From Pegoplata infirma (lineage: Eukaryota > Arthropoda > Insecta > Diptera > Anthomyiidae): a stretch of DNA of 64,000 nt. Location of the stretch: the NCBI GenBank assembly GCA_963921195.1, contig OY992540.1:78977337-79041336 (forward strand), given 5' to 3'. Shown here piece after piece: positions 44,673-55,495 of the stretch (position 1 is the first letter of the stretch; every line of letters begins with the position of its first letter). The translations under genes and the position numbers were made by a program. Below the pieces are notes generated by a model. It saw only the letters and a program-made list of their open reading frames with translations, was not told the origin of the DNA and searched no databases.

Positions 44673-45750
44673 GTAATTGTAAAATAAATAAAAAAAATAA
44701 ATTTTTGTTTGTTGTACAAATATATTTGCCATCTTTTGTTTTAACTGAATTCGTAATGACGGAGTACTCTGTGCCAGAAAGTGGATTTTGTTCCTTTCTC
44801 TTTCGCACTTACACATTTTTTGTATCAATTCATCTCTATTTTTAGAGATGGTACTCTGTAGTACAGAGTACTCCGACATTGTGTCGGAGCGTTAAAGCTA
44901 TTTTTTTCTGGATTTTTAAATTAAAATTTTAACTTTGAGCTGGTTTTTATACCATCCTAGTCTGAGACATTTTTGGTATAGAAAAAGTCTCAGATTCTGA
45001 GGCATTTTTCGTATAGAAAAAGTCTCAGATTTTTAGACATTTTTCGTATAGAAAAAGTCTCAGATTCTGAGACATTTTTCGTATAGAAAAAGTCTCAGAT
45101 TCTGAGACATTTTTCGTATAGAAAAAGTCTCAGATTCTGAGACATTTTTCGTATGAGACATTTTTCGTATAGAAAAAAATTCAGATTATTAGACAATTTT
45201 GTTATAGAAAAATTATCATATTCTAAAACATTTGTCTTATAGAAAAATTCGTAATTTTCCGTATAGAAAAAGTTTCAGATTCTGAGACATTTTTCGTATA
45301 GAAAAAGTCTCAGATTCTGAGACATTTTTCGTATAGAAAAAGTCTCAGATTCTGAGACAAATTCTCATATTCTAAAACATTTTTCTTATAGAAAAATTCG
45401 CAGATTCTAGACATTTTTCATATAGAAAATATCTCATATTGTAGAACATTTTTCTTATAGAAAAATTCGCAGATTCTGGACATTTTTCATACAGAAAATT
45501 TCTCAGATTCTGACATAATTTTCTTAAAGAAAAAGTATCAGATTCAAGACATTTTTCGTATAGAAAGTCTCCGATTCTGAGACATTTTTCATACAAAAAG
45601 TCTCTGGTTTTTCGTATAGAAATAGTCTCATATTCTGAGACATTTTTCGTATACAAAAATTCTCAGATTCTGAGACATTTTTCGTATAAAAAAAGTCTCA
45701 GATTCAGAGACGTTTTTCGTATAAAAAAGTATCAGATTCAGACATTTTTT
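44673..45750. repeat. Duplication unit 2, contracted satellite
   Basis: It is nearly identical to 43330 onward for about 400 bp, then contains fewer 35-bp units. The landmark TTATCATATTCTAAAACATT lies at 44344 in unit 1 but 45217 in unit 2, i.e. about 1015 and 545 bases from the unit starts. Beyond it the array decays (45360-45750), with units such as TTTTTCATATAGAAAATATC. Confidence 0.85.
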
Positions 45751-46376
45751 TTGGAAAAAAATATCAAAATCGAAGACTCTTTTTTTGGAAATTTTCTGTT
45801 TTTATTGGAAAAATTAGTTAGAATCAGATAGTTTTTATATTTATGTATTGAAGTTCTTGGAATCAATTATATAAAAAAACTTTAAAAATAACTGTCGAAC
45901 ATTTTTTTAAATGACGCAGACTTTTTCCATATGAAATTTTCCCAATAGAATAGTTGGAAAATGTTTGTTTTCGTTCAAAAAAAACAACTCATTTTGGGAG
46001 TTTCTTGCTTTTTCATATGGTGGGTTTTAAGTTTATAAAGGCGTACATACCATTAAAAAAAGGAAATGCCTTCAAGATTTCCCACTTTTCTTTAACAGCG
46101 TTAGGAAAATGTTATACAAAACGTTTGGGATATTCCATATGATAAACCAAATTCTAATAGGAATAAAATGAAAATCTAGCAGGTAGAAAATTTCAAACTC
46201 TTACATTTAGTAATAAACACAGACAAGGCAATAAGCTAGTGATAAAAGAAAAAACAAAATTTTGTATTGACCTGCAATATATTTTTATAAATATTAATTC
46301 AAAATTCAGTATTTAGTAAACAACAGCTAATGTAATAGATAACTTAAAAACTTGTACTTTGTGCCTTTCAAGGAGC
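45751..46376. other. Spacer between satellite and Siva 3' end
   Basis: AT-rich, with no repeat structure beyond a few decayed satellite words to 45830. The 62-codon frame at 45954-46142 has no recognisable features. The polyadenylation region of Siva should lie at 46250-46376. Confidence 0.4.
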
Positions 46377-47017
46377 TTAAGAAAATAGAGAACATTTTTC
46401 ACATATGGGATGATCAGCATCGCCAGAACCACTAAAAAGAAATGCATAATATTATTAAAACAAAGTAAACCATCCCCTATCTAGCTTGTTCCTCCACGAA
46501 ATACTTACAATATAGTAACACATGAATTACATATAAATTGTCCACATTCTGAACAGGAATAACCACATTCCTCACATAATGGCTTTTGGCAGTTGATACA
46601 ATCACTTTGCACATAAGTATCACGATCGCAACATTTAGCCTTACGACGCACCCATAGAAATTCCTCATCTATATCTTCGGCTCCTTTGGCCGTTTCAATT
46701 TGGCCATTTCCAGATAAAACAACCAAACGTGGTAGGGATAGCTTTGAATTAACATTTGGTTGTATGTTATTATTGTTTAGCGAACGTGCTGCTTGAAAAA
46801 GCATCATGGTTGTTTTAGCTAGAAAAATTTTGAATTTTTACAGGATAATCCCATTCGAATTTTTAAAAATACAGAGGTTATTGTGGTACTTACCATGTAT
46901 TTGTTTCATTTTGTTGGTATCATGTAAATCAACAATTTTTTCATTAACATGCATTTTTGTTTGCAAGACGTAGGGTGATTCCTCGGAACGCATTCTTTTT
47001 AGACTTATTCTTTCCAT
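46377..47017 (-). CDS. Siva: Siva-family apoptosis regulator homologue, 3 exons
   Basis: Exons on the minus strand: 47017-46894, 46818-46509, 46431-46377; GT-AG junctions, 162 aa. The N-terminus (MERISLKRMR) and a middle MMLFQAARSLNN segment match the arrangement of vertebrate SIVA1, where a KRLLFLGAQAYL stretch and MLIGPDGRL-like strand (here LVVLSGNGQIE) precede the cysteine region. The C-terminal half is a zinc-binding-like cysteine cluster: KCCDRD, DCINCQKPLCEEC, CSECGQFICNSC, ending HPICEKCSLFS against ICTSCAMFET-style ends in SIVA1. Human SIVA1 is 175 aa. SIVA1 binds CD27 and XIAP and promotes apoptosis; the fly function is inferred only. The gene sits between two satellite arrays and is convergent with Urb2. 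Confidence 0.85.
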
Positions 47018-47302
47018 TTTAGTAATCTTTTCTTTAATTTAACCACAAATAGAAAATTTTGACCAAATATCGACAAGCAAAAAGACAAACGATTGTAAAT
47101 GCAAAAAAAAAAAACTATAAACAACACGGTTGCTAACAAATGTACTAAAAAACAAAATTTCCTGCGTTGCTTAAAATTAAATATACACTTAGAGAAAAAC
47201 TAAAACTATCCAATTCTGTGACATTTTTTCTATAGAAAAATTCTCAGATTCTGAGAAATTTTTTTCTATAAAAAATTCGCAGATTACGAGAAATTTTGGC
47301 TT
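47018..47302. other. 5' flank of Siva and beginning of satellite
   Basis: 47018-47200 should hold the Siva promoter; no motif is assignable. From 47208 decayed 35-bp units appear (TTTTTTCTATAGAAAAATTC, TCAGATTCTGAG), so the satellite begins only about 190 bases upstream of the start codon. Confidence 0.5.
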
Positions 47303-47840
47303 AAGTTGAGTTTACTGGCATTGGTCGGATTGATCCCAAATTTTCTCCAGAGATAGATTTTTTGATTACAAATCGAAAATAATTGGGTGATTTTTTGTCG
47401 GCGGGATCTGGTTCGCGAGTTATGTCGACTTGAAATTCGAATATTATAACTGGAAAAAGGCTTAATACACAAAAAAACTTTGTTTAGCGAAGCCGCTAAA
47501 CTATTTTATTTTCCGCTACGCAGAAAATCTTTTTTTATGAAAATTCTCAAACAAAAAAATGTTTTTTTCTCAAAAAAAGAATTTTTTTTTGCCTTTTATG
47601 GGTTAATATTTTTTTTTTTTACCAAAATGAAAGATATTTCAATTACCTTTCGAATGACAACAATATTTTTGAAATCGAACAATAAATAACGAAGATATAA
47701 GAAAAAAACTTCAAGTCGAGATAACTCGCTAAATACGCGTCGCCGACAATTTTGTTTTATTTTTTTCGAAATCATCGCTAACAGGGCTATTTTCAATTTT
47801 TTTTAATTTTTTTTTGGACCAATGCCAGTAAACTCAACTT
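47303..47840. mobile_element. 538-bp element with 24-bp perfect TIRs inside the satellite
   Basis: The left end is AAGTTGAGTTTACTGGCATT followed by GGTC; the right end is the exact complement (47817-47840). A second inner inverted pair (GTCGGCGGGATC... / CGTCGCCGAC, and GACTTGAA / TTCAAGTC) lies inside. No transposase is present, and flanks show no clear duplication. Confidence 0.75.
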
Positions 47841-50800
47841 GTTCCAAATTTTTTCAATACAAAAATTCTCAGGTTCTGAAACAATTTTTCCATAGAAAAG
47901 TTCTCTGATGCTGAGACATTTTTTTTTTAGAAAAATTCTCAGATTCTGAAAAATTTTTTATTGGGAAAAATTTTTAGGTTCTTAAGGAAAAAGAACAGAC
48001 GACGCAATATTATGTACAATATTCAATTATATTGATGGTGTGTGGGTAATATTGACGATTGTACAATGGTCAATCTTACCCACACACCATCAATATAATT
48101 GAATATTGTACATAATATTGCGTCGTCTGTAGGTACCTTTAAAAATATTTGTTATGGAAAAATTCTCAGATTTTGAGAAATTTTTTTCTATTGAAAAATT
48201 TTGAGACATTTTTTCTATAAAAAAATGATATATACCTTTTCTATAGAAAAATTCATAGATTCTGAGACATTTTTTTTATTGAAAAATTCGCAGATTCTGA
48301 AACATTTTTTTATAAAAAAAATCTTAGATTTTGCGACATTTTTTCTATAGAAAAACTCTAAGATTCTGAGATATTTTTCTGTTGAAAAATTATCAGATTT
48401 TGAGATATTTTTTCTACAGAAAAATTCTCAGATTCTGAGACATTTTTTCTATAGAAAAAAAATCTGAGACATAATTTTTTTTTAATAGAATAATTTTTAG
48501 ATTCTAGGACATTTTTTTATAGAAAAATTCTCAGATTTTGAGACATTTTTTCTACAGAAAAACTCTAAGATTCTGAGATATTTTTCTGTTGAAAAATTAT
48601 CAGATTCTGAGACATTTTTTCTACAGAAAAATTCTCAGGTTCTAAGAAATTTTTTCAATAGAAAAATTCTCAGATTCTGAGACATTTTGTGTATAGGAAA
48701 ATTCTCAGATTCTGAGAAATTTTTTCTATAGAAAAATTCTCAGAATCTGAGATATAATTTTTTTTTATAGAATAATTTTTAGATTCTGAGACATTTTTTC
48801 TATAGAAAAATTTTCAGATTCTGAGACTTTTTCTATAGAAAAATTCTAAGATTCTAGAACATTTTTTTATAGAAAAATTCTCAGATTTTGAGACATTTTT
48901 TCTATAGAAAAATTCTCAAATTCTAAGACATTTTTTGTATAGAAAAATTCTAAGATTCTGAGACATTTTTTCTATAGAAAAATTCTCAGAGTCTAAAACA
49001 TTTTTCCTATAGAAAAATTCTCAGATTCTGAGACATTTTTTCTATAGAAAAATTCTCAGATTCTGAGACATTTTTTCTATAGAAAAATTCTCAGATTCTG
49101 AGACATTTTTTCTATAGAAAAATTCTCAGATTCTGAGACATTTTTTCTATAGAAAACTTCTCAGGTTCTGAGACATTTTTCTATAGAAAAATTTTCAGAT
49201 TCTAAGACAATTTTTCTATAGAGAAATTCTCAGATTCTGAAACATTTTTTCTATAGAAAAATTCTCAGATTCTGAGACATTTTTTCTATAGAAAAATTCT
49301 CAGATTCTAAGACATTTTTTCTATAGAAAAATTCTCAGATTCTGAGACATTTTTTCTGTAGAAAAATTATAAGATTCTGAGACATTTTTTCTATAGAAAA
49401 AGTCTCAGAATCTGAAAATTTTTCTATAGAAAAATTCTTAGATTCTGAGACATTTTTTCTATAGAAAAATTCTCAGATTCTGAGACATTTTTTCTAGAGA
49501 AAAATTTTCAGATTCTGAGACTTTTTCTATAGAAAAATTCTAAGATTCTAGGACATTTTTTTATAGAAAAATTCTCAGATTCTGAGACATTTTTTCTATA
49601 GAAAATTCTCAGATTCTGAGACATTTTATCTATAGAAAAATTCTCTGATTCTGAGACATTTTTTCTATAGAAAAATTCTCAGATTCTGAGACATTTTTTC
49701 TATAAAAAAATTCTCAGATTCTGAGACATTTTTTCTAAAGAAAAATTCTCAGATTTTGAGACATTTTTTCTATAGAAAAATTCTCAGATTCTGAGACATT
49801 TTTTCTATAGAAAAATTCTCAGATTCTAAGACATTTTTTCTATAGAAAAATTCTCAGATTCTGAGACATTTTTTCTGAGACTTTTTCTATAGAAAAATTC
49901 TAAGATTCTAGGACATTTTTTTATAGAAAAATTCTCAGATTCTGAGACATTTTTTCTATAGAAAACTTCTCAGGTTCTGAGACATTTTTTCTATAGAAAA
50001 ATTTTCAGATTCTGAGACATTTTTTCTATGGAGAAATTCTCAGATTCTGAGACAATTTTTCTATAGAAAAATTCTCAGATTCTGAGACATTTTTTCTATA
50101 GAAAAATTCTCAGATTCTAAGACATTTTTTCTATAGAAAAATTCTCAGATTCTGAGACATTTTTTCTGTAGAAAAATTCTAAGATTCTGAGACATTTTTT
50201 CTATAGAAAAAGTCTCAGAATCTGAAAATTTTTCTATAGAAAAATTCTTAGATTCTGAGACATTTTTTCTAAAGAAAAATTCTCAGATTCTGAGACATTT
50301 TTTCTATAGAAAAATTTTCAGATTCTGAGACTTTTTCTATAGAAAAATTCTAAGATTCTAGGACATTTTTTATAGAAAAATTCTCAGATTTTGAGACATT
50401 TTTTCTATAGAAAAATTCTCAGATTCTAAGACATTTTTTCTATAGAAAAATTCTCAGATTCTGAGACATTTTTTCTATAGAAAAATTCTCAGATTCTGAG
50501 ACATTTTTTCTATAGAAAAATTCTCAGATTCTGAGACATTTTTTCTATAGAAAAATTCTCAGATTCTGAGACATTTTTTTTATAGAAAAATTCTCAGATT
50601 CTGAGACATTTTTTCTAAAGAAAAATTTTCAGATTCTGAGACATTTTTTCTATAGGAAAATTCTCAGATTCTGCGACATTTTTTCTATAGAAAAATTCTC
50701 AGATTCTGAGACATTTTTTCTATAGAAAAATTCTCAGAGTCTAAAACATTTTTCCTATAGAAAAATTCTCAGATTCTGAGACATTTTTTCTATAGAAAAA

Positions 50801-51475
50801 TTCTCAGATTCTGAGACATTTTTTCTATAGAAAACTTCTCAGGTTCTGAGACATTTTTTCTATAGAAAAATTTTAAGATTCTGAGACATTTTTTCTATAG
50901 AAAACTTCTCAGGTTCTGAGACATTTTTTCTATAGAAAAATTCTCAGATTCTGAGACAGTTTTGCTATAGAAAAATTCTCAAGATTCTGAGACATTTTTT
51001 CTATAGAAAAATTCTCAGATTCTGAGACATTTTTTCTATAGAAAAATTCTCAGATTCTGAGACATTTTTTCTATAGAAAAATTCTCAGATTCTGAGACAT
51101 TTTTTATATAGAAAAATTCTCAGATTCTGAGACATTTTTTATATAGAAAAATTCTCAGATTCTGAGACATTTTTTCTATAGAAAAATTCTCAGATTCTGA
51201 GACATTTTTTCTATAGAAAAATTCTCAGATTCTGAGACATTTTTTCTATAGAAAAATTCTCAGATTCTGAGAAATTTTTTCTATAGAAAAATTCTCAGAT
51301 TCTGAGACATGTTTTCTATAGAAAAATTCTCAGATTCTGAGAAATTTTTTCTATAGAATAATTCTCAGATTCTGAGACATTTTTTCTATGAAAATTCTCA
51401 GATTTTGAGACATTTTTCCTTTAGAAAAATTTTCAGATTTTGAGACATTTTTTCTATAGAAAAATAATCAAATTT
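47841..51475. repeat. 35-bp palindromic satellite array (largest, ~95 units)
   Basis: The unit is ATTTTTTCTATAGAAAAATT plus CTCAGATTCTGAGAC, period 35. The edges are decayed (47845-48300) and the core homogeneous (48980-51380). A higher-order period of roughly 810-820 bp is visible: TAGAAAACTTCTCAGGTTC at 49148 and 49969, and AAAAGTCTCAGAATCTGAAAA at 49398 and 50209. A hairpin MITE is inserted at 47985-48138. Confidence 0.93.
47985..48138. mobile_element. Near-perfect hairpin MITE (ACAGACGACGCAATAT), TTA duplication
   Basis: Arms of about 60 bases (ACAGACGACGCAATATTATG ... TGGTGTGTGGGTAA and its complement) are separated by a short GACGATTGTACAATGGTC loop. It ends AGG.../GTAGGTACCT with TTA at 47982-47984 and 48139-48141. 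Same family as 28388-28529. Confidence 0.85.
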
Positions 51476-52368
51476 TACTTCGAAGAGCCATGTCTTCGAA
51501 AGTAATTATCTGATTTCTACCATTCAAAAATAATTTGAAAAAAAAAAAATATTTTTTTTAATGTTAATTTGAAATTTAGTAAACACATTTTTATTAAAAA
51601 AATGTTGAGTATGAGATTAAAAATTATCATAATTTTGAAATTAATTTTACACAATATTTTTGATCTTTTAAAAACAGATTTTGTAATCCTGTAATCAATT
51701 AATTCTAAAATTCTCTTTTGTTTATTAAATAAAATTATAAATCGTTTCAATTTCAATCGAGTTAATGTTATTAATATCGTATTATTAATCTTAAAACTTT
51801 GATATATTAAATTCATTGTAAACACAAAATAATTTTTCAATATTGAAAATCTTAAAAAAAAATGAATCGAAAATTCTAACATAAAACGAACACAAATACT
51901 ATGTATTAATCAATTTTAATATATTTTCATACTAATTACAATAAATTAACATATTTTATGAGATTAATCAACTAAAATAAAATGAAATAAGAGAATATTT
52001 TACGAGGGGTTTTTCTTTTTTTTTTGAAAATTAAAAAGATTATGAGGATGGGAAAATATACAAAAAAAAGATATTAAAGATACAAAAAAAAACTTAATTT
52101 TTTTTTTTTTAAATAGTGGAGTATTGTAAATTTCTAACATAGATACGGGACTTAATACACTAATAATGAAAGCAAACAAATAAATGTTTGAAAATATACA
52201 TTAATACATTCCTCTGCACATTCAGAGGTTCTCTAGTGAGCCAAGTGTTGCACCACGATCATGTAAACAGAATAACACAAAATGGGGCGGGACCAAAAAA
52301 ATTGAATTTTCTAATCCCCTAAAATTATGCTTTGATAATATAAGCTTTTTATATGTTTTTAAGTTTAA
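51476..52368. other. AT-rich spacer between two satellite arrays
   Basis: Very AT-rich. The frame 51882-51517 on the minus strand is low-complexity (K, I, F, N) with no homologue evident, so it is not called. 52230-52330 is slightly GC-richer but featureless. Confidence 0.4.
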
Positions 52369-52498
52369 TACCCTGTTCTCACGTACAGCTAAACCCCGTT
52401 TTTAGCAACATTTTCTGTCCATATACTGTAATAAAATAAAAAAGGGCTAAAATATTTTGTTACTAAAAACGGTTTTAGCTGTACGTGAGAACAGGGTA
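52369..52498. mobile_element. TACCC-family hairpin MITE, TAA duplication
   Basis: TACCCTGTTCTCACGTACAG and its complement close a 130-bp hairpin; TAA lies at 52366-52368 and 52499-52501. The interior matches the copies at 32743-33027. Confidence 0.8.
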
Positions 52499-53453
52499 TA
52501 AGTGTAGTAAGAGAAAAAATATTAAACGCATGTATTTATCATAGCATAATTTTAGGCATACATACAAATTGAAAAATCGCACATTAGCCCCCAGGATTTG
52601 AAAGCCTTTCTTTATAAAATATAAAGAAAAAATGCCTCAAAATCTGAGATTTTTTTCTATAGAAAAAATGTCTCAGCATCTGAGAATTTTTCGATAGAAA
52701 AAATATTTCAGATTCTGATACTTTTTCAATAGAAAAAATATTTCAGATTCTAAGAATTTTTCTATAGAAAATATGTCTCAGAATCTGAGAAATTTTCAAT
52801 AGAAAAAATGTCTCAGAATCTGAGAATTTTTCTATAGAAAAAATGTCTCAGAATCTGAGAATTTTTCTATAGCAAAAATGTCTCAGAATCTGAGAAATTT
52901 TCAATAGAAAATATGTCTTAGAATCTGAGAATTTTTCAATAGAAAAAACGTCTCAGCATCTGAGAATTTTTCGATAGAAAAAATATTTCAGATTCAGAGA
53001 CTTTTTCGATAGAAAAAATATTTTAGACTCTGAGAACTTTTCTATAAAAAAAATGTTTCAGAATCTGAGAATTTTTCTATAGAAAAAATGTCTCAGAATC
53101 GGAAAATTTTTATATAGAAAAAATGTCTCAGAATCTGAGAATTTTTCTATAGAAAAAATGTCTCAGAATCTGAGAATTTTTCTTCAGAAAAAATGTTTCA
53201 GCATCTGAGAATTTTTCGATAGAAAAAAATGTCTCAGAATATGAGAATTTTTCTATAGAAAAAATGTCTCAAAATCTGCGAATTTTTGTATAGAAAAAAT
53301 GTCTCAGAATTTGAGAATTTTTGTATAGAAAAAATGTCTCAGAATCTGAGAATTTTTCTATAGAAAAAATGTTTCAGAATCTGAGAATTTTTCTATAGAA
53401 AAAATATCTCAGAATCCGAGAGTTTTTCTATAGAAAAAATGTTTCAGAATCTG

Positions 53454-54174
53454 CACTCAAAAAATTATGTTAGTAAAATCAATTGAAAATATCAGTTAAA
53501 ATAACTACTTTGTAAGTTGTTTTGGGGTCAAATACTTTTTCAGTTAAATCAACTAACAATGTTAGTTATTTTAACTGACAAAAAACAACTGACTTATGTA
53601 GTAAAAACTACTTACATTTGTAGTCAAAACAACCAAAATGTAGTAAAAATAAAATAATCAATAGTGGTATTCAGAGTCTTGCTTGCCAGCCCTGGCACTG
53701 GTGGTAAAAGAGCACTTTTCAAAATTACTTTTCAAAATACATGTATTTTTTGAAAGAAGTACTCTTTTGCTACATTGCCAGGGGTGGTAACAAGACTCTG
53801 AATACCTCTAATACATAATTTTTGTTTTTAAAAACAAATTTCAGAAAAAAAAATTGAAGACCAAACTTTTTCCAAGTTTTTTTTTTTTAAAAAAAGTTGT
53901 GAAAAATAAAAATAAAAACCGAAAATTTATTTTTTGGAAAAAAACTTTGAAAATTTTTCAGAGATAAAAAAATAAAATTAACTACTTTAAATAACTGTTA
54001 CTACATTACAGTACTTTTTTGTTAGTTATTCAAAAAAACGACTTAAAATAACTAACAGAAATATTTGTTTGATATTTTTCATACAAAAACAACTGACTTT
54101 GTAGTTGAAAACAACTAACTACTGTAAAATATACAAACAACTAACATGTAGTAACTTACATAATTTTCTGAGTG
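53454..54174. mobile_element. CACTCAAAAAATTATG-family TIR element inside the satellite
   Basis: It begins CACTCAAAAAATTATGTTAG and ends with the near-complement CATAATTTTCTGAGTG. TG is on both sides (53452-53453 and 54175-54176), which the array shows to be a duplicated target. The interior has many GTAGTTGTTTTGACTA / AACTACTTACATT inverted phrases. It carries a nested MITE at 53666-53806. A second copy in opposite orientation is at 57665-58208. Confidence 0.75.
53666..53806. mobile_element. GGTATTCAGAGTC hairpin MITE nested in the CACTC element
   Basis: The ends are GGTATTCAGAGTCTTGCT and the complement of AACAAGACTCTGAATACC; it shares the interior AGAAGTACTCTTTTGCTACA with 16183-16302. It sits inside a transposon that itself sits in the satellite. 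Confidence 0.65.
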
Positions 54175-54673
54175 TGAGAATTTTTCTATAGAAAAAATGT
54201 CTCAGAATCGGAGAATATTTATATAGAAAAAATGTCTGAGAATCTGAGAATTTTTCTATAGAAAAAATGTCTCAGAATCTAATAATTTTTCTATAGAAAA
54301 AATGTCTCAGGATCTGAGAATTTTTCTTCAGAAAAAATGTCTCAGCATCTGAGAATTTTTCGATAGAAAAAAATGTCTCAGAATATGAGAATTTTTCTAT
54401 AGAAAAAATGTCTCAAAATCTGCGAATTTTTCTATAGAAAAAATGTCTCAGAATCCGATAATTTTTCTACAGAAAAAATGTCTCAGCATCTGAGAATATT
54501 TCGATAGAGAAAATGTCTCAGAATCTGAGAATTTTTCAATAGAAAAAATTTCTTAGAATCTGAGAATTTTTCTATAGAAAAAATGTCTCAGAATTTGAGA
54601 CTTTTTCTATAGAAAAAATGTCTCAGAATTTGAGACTTTTTCTATAGAAAAAATGTCTCAGAATCTGAGAATC

Positions 54674-55014
54674 TATAAATCACCCAACTCAAGTTGTACA
54701 AATGGGTGGACCCCGAGATCCACATTTGAGAAAATCTGACACAGACCGAAATACTTTTTTTGTATATAAAAAAAAAAAAAAAAAAACAAATCACACAAAC
54801 TAAAAATATCACAGAATAGAAGTATCTTTTTGTTGTTCTTTATTTTAAATGAAAATAAAAGAACCGCATTTTTATTCAGTGTCAACATAATGAGTATGTC
54901 TGCCTGTGTCTGTCTGTATGTCTGTCCAACCGTCTGTAAATTGTGTATTTTCGTGGAAAATATCATAAAAAAATACAACTTAATGCAAGAAACATTTTTT
55001 AACACCTAATATTT
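54674..55014. other. Dispersed-repeat remnant with TCTGTCTGTCTG tract
   Basis: Contains (GTCTGTCT)-like repeats at 54898-54940, a poly(A) at about 54766-54786 and GTGTCAACATAATGAG. It resembles the fly dispersed repeat with a microsatellite core but is too diverged to assign. No gene is seen. Confidence 0.35.
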
Positions 55015-55022
55015 GAAGATAC

Positions 55023-55487
55023 TAGAGATGGGCATATGAGCAGATTAGTGCGTGGTTTACGTGATCACGTGTGAGTGTGAGTTTAAAAAAAAATTGTGTG
55101 AGTGTGCGTGAGTAAGATTTTTGCTTGAGTCGATTTTTTTGCGTGAGTTTGCGTGATTTCTTTTATCTTCATATTTTCGTTCGTCCCGAGAAAATCAAAA
55201 CTATAATGTAATTTTTGGCTAAACTTTAAATTTTTTCTCGAAAAAAGCAAGAAAATATTGGAAAATTTGTCAAAAATTAAAATTTTGCTAAGAATTTTGT
55301 TAGATTTTCGAAGTTTTAACTTTTTTGTATTAATAAGAGTTTCTTGAGTGTAAGTCAACGTGAGTGTGTTTGATGCTTGTTTGAGAGTGAGTTGTCATAA
55401 ATTTACTCACGTGATTGTGAGTGAAAGCTCGTGAGGGAGTAAGCGTGATTGAGTGTGAGTAAAAAGTTACTCACGCTCCCATCTCTA
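55023..55487. mobile_element. hAT-type MITE, second copy, perfect 8-bp TSD
   Basis: TIRs are TAGAGATGGGC and the complement of CTCCCATCTCTA; GAAGATAC is duplicated exactly at 55015-55022 and 55488-55495. The interior is GTGAGTGTGAGTG-rich like 15089-15533, with an AT-rich centre unique to this copy. Confidence 0.85.
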
Positions 55488-55495
55488 GAAGATAC

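Larger units (their letters stand above)
52630..54673. repeat. 35-bp satellite in inverted orientation, split by a transposon
   Basis: The unit reads GAATCTGAGAATTTTTCTAT plus AGAAAAAATGTCTCA, which is the reverse complement of the 47841-51475 unit. The segments are 52630-53453 (about 23 units) and 54175-54673 (about 14), separated by the element at 53454-54174. With the preceding array it forms a large inverted pair about 1.2 kb apart. Confidence 0.9.

Noticed and set aside
45372..45656. Minus-strand 94-codon frame with repeated LYEKCLES/SIRK words
   Set aside because: It is the translation of decayed 35-bp satellite; the repeat, not a gene, keeps it open.
51517..51882. 121-codon minus-strand frame between satellite arrays
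   Set aside because: It is low-complexity I/K/F/N composition expected from very AT-rich DNA, with no start context or homologous motif.
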